Positions 58,668-64,000 of a DNA stretch of 64,000 nt are shown in pieces. The translations under genes and the position numbers were made by a program. Source of the DNA: JABJAG01 sp038137215 (GTDB lineage: Bacteria; Pseudomonadota; Alphaproteobacteria; UBA6615); NCBI GenBank assembly GCA_038137215.1, contig JAYQBG010000001.1, positions 1 to 64,000 on the forward strand, given 5' to 3'. The notes under the pieces are model-generated. The model was not told the DNA's origin. It did not search any database and was given only the letters and a program-made list of their open reading frames with translations. How positions within the stretch are numbered: position 1 is the stretch's first letter; every line of letters starts with the position of its first letter.

Positions 58668-59945
58668 ATGGCACAGCTTTCCGACGATTGTTTTGCCCCC
58701 GGTGAGGGACTGTTGCCCGCAGAGACGGCCCTTCAGACTCTGCAGGACCGGCTTGAGACCGTCGTGGAAACAGAAATCCTGTCGCTTCAGGATGCCGCCG
58801 GACGCATTCTCGCCCGGGACGTGATTTCCGAACGGGATGTCCCGCCCCACGACAATTCCGCCGTGGACGGATACGCGGTGTACTACAACGACCTGGCCGA
58901 CAACGAGGATACCGAACTTCCGGTGATCGGCCGGGCAGCCGCCGGACAGCCCCTGGGCGGAGTCATGAACTCCGGGACGGCCCTGCGTATTTTCACCGGC
59001 GCCCCGATTCCGGGCGGCGCGGATGGCCCGGACACGATCTATATGCAGGAAGACAGCCGGACCCGCACCGAGGGGGACACGACCTTTGTGATCCTGCCAC
59101 CGGGAATTTCCCGCGGCGCCAATCGCCGGTCACGCGGGGAGGATGTGCCGGCCGGGGAAACCGTGCTGCGCCGTGGCGACCGTCTGCGTCCGCAGGATAT
59201 CGGACTTGCCGCCTCGCTCGGCCTCTGCGAACTCCATGTCTTCGCGCCCCTGACAGTCGGAGTCCTTTCCACGGGAGATGAGGTGTTTGAGCCGGGCGCC
59301 AGCATGCCGGAAGGCGGCATCTATGATGCGAACCGGCACGCCCTGATCGCGGTTCTCTCGGATATGGGATGTACCGTGAAGGATCTGGGAATCATCCCGG
59401 ACCAGCCCGCAAAGATCGCCCGAGCCCTGAAATCCGCCGCCGACACCTGCGATGCCGTGATTTCAACCGCCGGCATGTCGGTCGGAGAAGAAGATCATCT
59501 GGCCGCCATGGTACGCGAGATGGGCTCGCTGTACTTCTGGAAGGTCGCCATCAAGCCCGGTCGACCGATCGCCTTCGGGCAGATTGGCCAAACGCCCTTT
59601 ATCGGTCTGCCGGGCAACCCTGCCGCCATGATGGTCACGTTTCTGCGTATGGCACGCCCGGCATTGCTCCGGCTGGCCGGGCTCCGGGATGCCAGGCCCC
59701 GCCTCTATCCGGTCCGGGCCGGGTTTGCGCACCGCAAGAAAGAAAACCGCAGGGAATATGTCAGAGTGCATCTGGAAGACGGTGCCGATGGTATTCCGGT
59801 CGCCCGCAAACACCCGCGCAGCGGTGCCGGTATTCTCTCCTCGCTGGTGGGATCTGACGGTCTAGTTGAATTGCCCGAGGAGATGACCCAACTTTCGGAA
59901 GGAACAATGGTATCCTTTCTGCCCTTCACGGAAGTGGCCCGATGA
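58668..59945 (+). CDS. moeA: Molybdopterin molybdotransferase MoeA
   Basis: 425 residues. Landmarks are DVPPHDNSAVDGYAV, IFTGAPIPGGAD, GVLSTGDEVFEPG, the catalytic-domain stretch STAGMSVGEEDHLAAMVREMG, KPGRPIAFGQIG and GLPGNPAAMMVTF. It inserts molybdate into molybdopterin. The start follows mobB by three bases. The stop overlaps moaD (ATGA at 59942-59945). Confidence 0.95.
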   Translation: MAQLSDDCFAPGEGLLPAETALQTLQDRLETVVETEILSLQDAAGRILARDVISERDVPPHDNSAVDGYAVYYNDLADNEDTELPVIGRAAAGQPLGGVMNSGTALRIFTGAPIPGGADGPDTIYMQEDSRTRTEGDTTFVILPPGISRGANRRSRGEDVPAGETVLRRGDRLRPQDIGLAASLGLCELHVFAPLTVGVLSTGDEVFEPGASMPEGGIYDANRHALIAVLSDMGCTVKDLGIIPDQPAKIARALKSAADTCDAVISTAGMSVGEEDHLAAMVREMGSLYFWKVAIKPGRPIAFGQIGQTPFIGLPGNPAAMMVTFLRMARPALLRLAGLRDARPRLYPVRAGFAHRKKENRREYVRVHLEDGADGIPVARKHPRSGAGILSSLVGSDGLVELPEEMTQLSEGTMVSFLPFTEVAR

Positions 59946-60193
59946 AAATTCTGTATTTTGCCTGGATGCGTCAGCGAACCGGCCTCTCCCACGAAGAGAT
60001 CGATCTGCCCGAAACCGTCGCCACGGTGGATACCCTCGTGGACTGGCTGGAAACGCGCGGCGATGGCTACCGCGACGCCTTTGCCAAGCGCGAGGTGATC
60101 CGGGCTGCGGTCAATCAGGAATACGTACAATTCGACCATCCCGTCGCAAACGAAGACGAGATTGCATTCTTTCCGCCCGTAACGGGCGGCTAG
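59942..60193 (+). CDS. moaD: Molybdopterin synthase small subunit MoaD
   Basis: 83 residues with a ubiquitin-like fold: KILYFAWMRQRTGLSHEEIDLP at the start and the obligatory C-terminal Gly-Gly (FFPPVTGG) that carries the sulfur. It donates sulfur to precursor Z with MoaE, whose gene follows 12 bases later. Its start overlaps the moeA stop. Confidence 0.96.
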   Translation: MKILYFAWMRQRTGLSHEEIDLPETVATVDTLVDWLETRGDGYRDAFAKREVIRAAVNQEYVQFDHPVANEDEIAFFPPVTGG

Positions 60194-60205
60194 AGAGACC
60201 GTCCC

Positions 60206-60685
60206 GTGATCAAGGTCCAGGAAGAAGACTTCGATATCGGTGCTGAACTTGCCGCGCTGAGCGCCGGCGATACCTCCATCGGGGCGGTGGCGAGTTTCAC
60301 CGGCCTGGTCCGGGACATGGCGCCGATCGAGGGTGAAACCCACAATATCCGCACCATGACCCTGGAGCATTATCCGGGAATGACCGAGAAGAAGCTCGCG
60401 GAGATTGAGGCCGAAGCCAACGAGCGCTGGCCGCTGGCCGCAAGCCTAATCATCCACCGGTACGGCACACTGGCCCCGGGCGACCGGATCGTGTTCGTGG
60501 CCTGCGCCTCGGCACACCGGCAGGCGGCCTTCGATGCCTGCCAGTTCCTGATCGACTGGCTGAAAACCGAAGCCCCGTTCTGGAAGCTCGAAGAAACCGA
60601 TGGCGGCGGTGTCTGGGTCGATGCCCGTGAATCGGACGATCAGGCGGCCGCGCGCTGGAACAAGGCTAACGACACGTCCACCTGA
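60206..60685 (+). CDS. moaE: Molybdopterin synthase large subunit MoaE
   Basis: 159 residues from a GTG start. Family blocks are GAVASFTGLVRD, MTLEHYPGMTEKKL, HRYGTLAPGD, VFVACASAHRQAAFDACQ and the catalytic lysine region KTEAPFWKLEE. Together with MoaD it forms molybdopterin synthase. Last gene of the run, convergent with ilvE eleven bases away. Confidence 0.96.
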   Translation: MIKVQEEDFDIGAELAALSAGDTSIGAVASFTGLVRDMAPIEGETHNIRTMTLEHYPGMTEKKLAEIEAEANERWPLAASLIIHRYGTLAPGDRIVFVACASAHRQAAFDACQFLIDWLKTEAPFWKLEETDGGGVWVDARESDDQAAARWNKANDTST

Positions 60686-60696
60686 GTCCTCTCCGC

Positions 60697-61596
60697 TTAC
60701 TCGGCGGCAGCTGCCGCCGCGCGGCCGTTCACAAGGTCGTCGTAATCCTGCATCAGATTGCGCGTGATCTCACCCACCTCGAAGGTGTGATCCTCGGCAA
60801 TCTGGGCAATCGGCGTGACTTCCGCCGCCGTCCCGGTCACGAACATCTCCGAGGCATTGTTGAGTTCCTCGGGCATGATCGGGCGCTCGATGACTTCATA
60901 GCCGCGCGCCTTTGCCAGATTGATTACCGTCTTGCGGGTGATCCCGTTGAGGAAACAATCGGGCGTCGGCGTGTGGATCTTGCCGTCGATCACCAGGAAC
61001 ATGTTCGCACCCGTGGTCTCCGCAAGCTGACCGCGCCAGTCGAGCATCAGAGCATCGGAAAAGCCCTTCGCTTCCGCCGCATGCTTGGACAAGGTGCAGA
61101 TCATGTAGAGGCCGGCGGCCTTGGCATGCACCGGCTGGGTCTTCGGATCGGGCCGGTTGTAGATGGCCCAGTCAATCTTGATCCCCTTCATGCGAGCCTC
61201 GGGCGAGAAGTAGGACGGCCACTGCCAGACAGCGCTTCCGAGATGGATCCTGCAGTTCTGGGCCGAGACGCCCCTCTGCTCCGGCCCACGCCACGCGGCC
61301 GGGCGGATATAGGCGTCCTGATAGCCGGACTTCTCAAGCGCTTCCCGGCAGACGGCGTCCAGTTCGGCCACCGAATACGGCACTTCGAAGCCAAGCATTC
61401 CGGCCGAATCATGCAGCCGCTGATTGTGCGCCGCCAGTTCGAAAATCTCGCCGTTGTAAGCGCGCATTCCTTCAAAGACACAGGATGCGTAATGCAGGGC
61501 GTGGCTGAGGTAATGCACCTTGGCATCGCGCCAGGGAACAAACGCCCCATCCATCCAGATAACACCATCGCGGTCATCATATGGAACTTCTTGCAT
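60697..61596 (-). CDS. ilvE: Branched-chain amino acid aminotransferase
   Basis: 299 residues of the fold-type IV BCAT family: IWMDGAFVPWRDAKVHYLSHALHYASCVFEGMRAY, the Schiff-base lysine in MICTLSKHAAEAKGFSDALMLD, and ETTGANMFLVIDGKIHTP. It interconverts Leu, Ile and Val with their keto acids. The ATG at 61596 has AAGGA upstream; the frame is open to 61695 but that stretch is the control region, which contains two 11-base direct repeats. An Ala-rich tail ends the protein. Divergent from a MarR gene. Confidence 0.94.
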   Translation of the reverse strand: MQEVPYDDRDGVIWMDGAFVPWRDAKVHYLSHALHYASCVFEGMRAYNGEIFELAAHNQRLHDSAGMLGFEVPYSVAELDAVCREALEKSGYQDAYIRPAAWRGPEQRGVSAQNCRIHLGSAVWQWPSYFSPEARMKGIKIDWAIYNRPDPKTQPVHAKAAGLYMICTLSKHAAEAKGFSDALMLDWRGQLAETTGANMFLVIDGKIHTPTPDCFLNGITRKTVINLAKARGYEVIERPIMPEELNNASEMFVTGTAAEVTPIAQIAEDHTFEVGEITRNLMQDYDDLVNGRAAAAAAE

Positions 61597-61606
61597 CGTC
61601 TGAGTC

Positions 61607-61634
61607 CTTGATACTTTTGAGTTCTTGATACTTT
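61607..61634. repeat. Two CTTGATACTTT direct repeats in the ilvE upstream region
   Basis: Identical 11-base copies at 61607-61617 and 61624-61634 are spaced 17 bases start to start, 11 bases upstream of the ilvE ATG. This spacing is close to one and a half helical turns. It could be a regulator site for ilvE or a recent slippage product. Confidence 0.5.
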
Positions 61635-61693
61635 CGAACGTTTCAACCCTGCCAGGAGACAAATAATTCCGCAACACGGTTGCGTGGCGTAAC

Positions 61694-61715
61694 ATTGACC
61701 TGTAAATAAGTCAAT
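61694..61715. promoter_or_regulatory. Dyad ATTGAC-N10-GTCAAT abutting the MarR start codon
   Basis: Six-base perfect arms flank an AT-rich 10-base centre, ending at the base before the ATG at 61716. MarR proteins usually bind such palindromes near their own start. The location between the divergent ilvE and marR genes fits autoregulation and control of ilvE; this is inference. Confidence 0.5.
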
Positions 61716-62222
61716 ATGGTTGACCTTAATTCGAGCCCGGCCCTGCACCCGCTTCGCGAGGAAGATCTGCGTCAGGGGATCGAATTGCTGATTTATGCCT
61801 ACCGGGATTTCACCGGTGAGCCGGACGCCATGCTCGAAAAATACGGGCTCGGACGTGCGCATCATCGGGTGATCTACTTCGTGGGGCGAAACCCGGGAAT
61901 CACCGTCACCGAACTTCTTGAAATTCTGCGGATCACCAAGCAAAGCCTCTCCCGGGTTCTGGGTCATCTTCTGGAGAACGACTTTATCCTGCAGCGCGCG
62001 GACCCGGCCGACCGCCGCCGCAAGCAGCTCACCCTTTCCGAAAAGGGCAAGAACCTGGAGCACAAACTCACCTCGACCCAAATGGAACGGTTTGCGAGAG
62101 CCTATCGCGACGCGGGACCCGAGGCGGTGGAAGGATTTCGGCGAGTGCTAATCGGAATCGTGGAACCGGAAGACCGCGCACAGGTCCGGCCTGCTGCCAT
62201 TCGCCCGCAAAACCGCCGCTGA
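61716..62222 (+). CDS. MarR-family transcriptional regulator
   Basis: 168 residues. The winged helix-turn-helix spans about 45-115 (HHRVIYFVGRNPGITVTELLEILRITKQSLSRVLGHLLENDFI, then a wing DPADRRRKQLTLSEKG), flanked by dimerisation helices. The ligand is unknown; placement divergent from ilvE suggests a response tied to branched-chain amino acid metabolism. The mRNA may have almost no leader, given the dyad touching the start codon. Confidence 0.9.
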   Translation: MVDLNSSPALHPLREEDLRQGIELLIYAYRDFTGEPDAMLEKYGLGRAHHRVIYFVGRNPGITVTELLEILRITKQSLSRVLGHLLENDFILQRADPADRRRKQLTLSEKGKNLEHKLTSTQMERFARAYRDAGPEAVEGFRRVLIGIVEPEDRAQVRPAAIRPQNRR

Positions 62223-62267
62223 CGGCGGCAGCACAACGGTCGCAGACGCGATATACTCGTCCGGGCT

Positions 62268-62948
62268 ATGGAAGACACTCCCCATATTCTGGTCGTTGAT
62301 GATGACCGCCGGCTTCGCGAACTTCTGAAGAAGTTCCTGACCGACAGTGGATTTCGCGTGACCACTGCGGAAAGCGCCGGGGAGGCCCGCGAGAAACTTG
62401 TCAGCATCCAGTTCGACCTGCTGGTCCTGGATCTGATGATGCCCGGCGAGAGCGGTTTGTCGCTGACCAGCGGGTTGCGGGAAACCAACATGGTCCCGAT
62501 CCTGATGCTGACCGCGATGGCCGAGCCCGAGGACCGGATCGACGGACTGGAACGGGGCGCGGACGATTATCTGACCAAGCCCTTCGAACCCCGCGAACTC
62601 GTTGCACGCATCCGCTCAATCCTGCGGCGTGCGGGCAATCAGCAAAGTGACTCCGGCGAATTTCAGTTCGGCGAACATGTGTATGATTCCCAGCGTCAGA
62701 TCCTGACAGGCCCGGACGGCACGGTCGCTCTGACAGGGGCGGAAGCACGCCTGCTTGACGTCCTGGCTGCCTCACCGGGGACTCCGGTGAGCCGGGAAGC
62801 CCTCCAGGAACAAAGCGGGATCGGCGGCAGTGCGCGTGCTGTCGATGTGCAGGTGACGCGGCTTCGGCGTAAGATCGAACCCAATCCCCGGACGCCACGC
62901 TATCTGCAGACCATCCGCGGACAGGGTTACGTTCTGTGGCCCGACTAA
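62268..62948 (+). CDS. OmpR/PhoB-family response regulator
   Basis: 226 residues. The receiver domain (about 1-120) has acidic pocket DDD at 10-12, phospho-acceptor Asp in LLVLDLMMPGESG, and the conserved Lys in DDYLTKPFEPREL. A winged-helix DNA-binding domain (about 130-226) ends VRRKIEPNPRTPRY-like, then LQTIRGQGYVLWPD. The downstream histidine kinase gene starts 21 bases later, so they are a cognate pair. Confidence 0.94.
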   Translation: MEDTPHILVVDDDRRLRELLKKFLTDSGFRVTTAESAGEAREKLVSIQFDLLVLDLMMPGESGLSLTSGLRETNMVPILMLTAMAEPEDRIDGLERGADDYLTKPFEPRELVARIRSILRRAGNQQSDSGEFQFGEHVYDSQRQILTGPDGTVALTGAEARLLDVLAASPGTPVSREALQEQSGIGGSARAVDVQVTRLRRKIEPNPRTPRYLQTIRGQGYVLWPD

Positions 62949-62969
62949 ACCGATGACGCATGAGCGCCC

Positions 62970-64000
62970 ATGTCCGCGATGAAAGACATCTTCCGCATGC
63001 CCCGGGACCTTCGGCTGTCGCTGAAGCGATTTCTGCCGCGCGGTCTGCTCGCGCGCTCCCTGCTGATTATCGTCGTGCCGCTGGTGCTGCTGCAGATCGT
63101 CAGCGGCATTATCTTTTACGACCGGCACTGGTCGAATGTGAGCCGCCATCGCGCCAATGCCCTGGCCGGTGATATCGCCCTGATCTTGGAGCTGATCAAT
63201 CGGGACACGCTCAACAACAATCAGGCTGCGATCTTCAGTCTTGCCCGCAGCACCCTCGATTTGATCATCGAATACGAACCGGACGCCATTCTGCCCAACA
63301 CCGAATTCAAACCTTCGGGCAATCTGGAAGTGACGCTGGCGCGCTCAATCAATGAAATCGTGCAACGTCCGGCCGTGATCGACACGACGAGCACCTACAA
63401 CCGGGTGCTGATCGACCTGCAGTTGCCATCCGGCATCCTGCGCGTATCGGCCAACGAAGAACGGTTGATCAGCTCGACCACAAAGATCTTCATTCTGTGG
63501 ATGACCGGGACCTCGCTGATTCTTTTCGCGGTCGCGACCTTGTTCATGCGCAATCAGGTCAGCCCGATCCGGCGTCTGGCGACCGCCGCAGAAAACTTCG
63601 GCAAGGGCCGCGACACCCCGAATTTTAAACCCTCGGGCGCAAGCGAGGTGCGCCAGGCAGCCACGGCCTTCATGGCCATGCGCAGCCGGCTCGAGCGCCA
63701 GATCCAGCAACGCACGGACATGCTGGCGGGGGTCAGCCATGATCTACGGACTCCGCTGACCCGGATGAAACTCCAGATCGCGATGCTCGATAAAAATGCC
63801 GAGATCGAAGAACTGAGCTCGGATGTCGCGGCGATGGAAAGCATGATCGAGGGCTATCTCAACTTCGCCCGCGGTGAAGGCACCGAGGAACGCCAAATCG
63901 TCAATGCGGTAGACCTGCTGGAGGAAGTCGCACGGGACGCCGGTCGGAATGGTCCCCCCGTCAAAGTCACCATCACGGACGAGGTCGAATTGCCGCTGGC
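62970..64000 (+). CDS. EnvZ-like sensor histidine kinase, N-terminal part
   Basis: The gene runs off the right edge; 343 residues are visible from the ATG at 62970. A cytoplasmic basic start, a first helix (about 25-49, LLARSLLIIVVPLVLLQIV), a periplasmic domain to about 170, a second helix (about 172-192), and a HAMP domain (RNQVSPIRRLATAAENFG) precede the phospho-acceptor box GVSHDLRTPLTRMKLQI. The order and the HDLRTPLTR motif match EnvZ-type kinases. The ATP-binding domain lies beyond the window. Partner of the OmpR-like regulator. Confidence 0.93.
   Translation, partial: MSAMKDIFRMPRDLRLSLKRFLPRGLLARSLLIIVVPLVLLQIVSGIIFYDRHWSNVSRHRANALAGDIALILELINRDTLNNNQAAIFSLARSTLDLIIEYEPDAILPNTEFKPSGNLEVTLARSINEIVQRPAVIDTTSTYNRVLIDLQLPSGILRVSANEERLISSTTKIFILWMTGTSLILFAVATLFMRNQVSPIRRLATAAENFGKGRDTPNFKPSGASEVRQAATAFMAMRSRLERQIQQRTDMLAGVSHDLRTPLTRMKLQIAMLDKNAEIEELSSDVAAMESMIEGYLNFARGEGTEERQIVNAVDLLEEVARDAGRNGPPVKVTITDEVELPL

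Noticed and set aside
62213..62228. CCGCCG/CGGCGG hairpin at the end of the MarR gene
   Set aside because: Short stem with the stop codon in the loop and no T-run; not enough for a terminator call.
1..64000. Search for CRISPR arrays, tRNA or rRNA genes, insertion sequences or integrases
   Set aside because: I saw no regularly spaced repeats, no tRNA-like fold or CCA end, no transposase or integrase motifs, and no flanking direct repeats. The only repeats are the short ones listed.

Overview
The window is about 63 % GC and densely coded. It comes from an alphaproteobacterial chromosome, probably a marine Rhodospirillales-like lineage. Pointers to this are a GapR/DUF2312 protein, a DUF1244 protein, a three-gene proton-translocating transhydrogenase (pntAA-pntAB-pntB), an indolepyruvate oxidoreductase fused into one 1169-residue chain, an Irr-type iron box in front of a Dps gene, and a MarR gene divergent from ilvE. 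I see no tRNA, rRNA, CRISPR array, insertion sequence or prophage. No stretch longer than 300 bases lacks a gene or gene remnant.

Layout. 1-5.1 kb: end of apt, then on the minus strand a DUF6064 membrane protein, an aminotransferase, a DenD-like dehydrogenase and a Tat-exported aldo/keto reductase; on the plus strand a thioesterase and hspQ. 5.1-9.7 kb: a TPP riboswitch heading a branched-chain-amino-acid-type ABC transporter (binding protein, LivH, fused LivM-LivG, LivF). 9.7-16 kb: an SH3b protein, an unknown protein, pyrE, a peptide-type ABC importer without ATPases and a zinc peptidase. 16-24.9 kb: an eight-gene minus-strand operon for an apparently undescribed envelope complex. It holds a TolQ/ExbB/MotA-like channel protein, two von Willebrand A proteins with a TolR/ExbD-like membrane anchor, a PEGA/FGE-fold protein, a coiled-coil/PEGA protein, a lipoprotein, a disordered secreted protein and a 51-residue membrane peptide. 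25-39.7 kb: rpsU, pnt genes, Sel1 and DUF4174 proteins, a Bcr/CflA transporter, a flavin reductase, two VOC proteins flanking a chemoreceptor remnant, an ABC1 kinase, pepF, an acyl-CoA synthetase and a sugar epimerase. 39.9-49.8 kb: indolepyruvate oxidoreductase, transglutaminase, gapR, GNAT, DUF1244, a carboxylate-amine ligase with an N-formylglutamate amidohydrolase, dps, an aspartate aminotransferase and a 44-residue membrane protein. 50-60.7 kb: uvrB, an NTF2-fold protein, an MsrA homologue lacking its catalytic cysteine, a broken MscS channel gene, a Ca/Na exchanger, and uvrC-pgsA-mobB-moeA-moaD-moaE. 60.7-64 kb: ilvE and its divergent MarR gene, then an OmpR/EnvZ-like two-component pair cut by the window end.

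Most of the region is housekeeping. The strongest leads for something new are the 16-24.9 kb operon, which looks like a proton-motive-force-driven machine with periplasmic metal-binding vWA domains, and the TPP-riboswitch-controlled transporter, which implies uptake of thiamine or a precursor by a family normally tied to amino acids. Localised gene decay is visible at 52.6-54.0 kb and at 32.8 kb.
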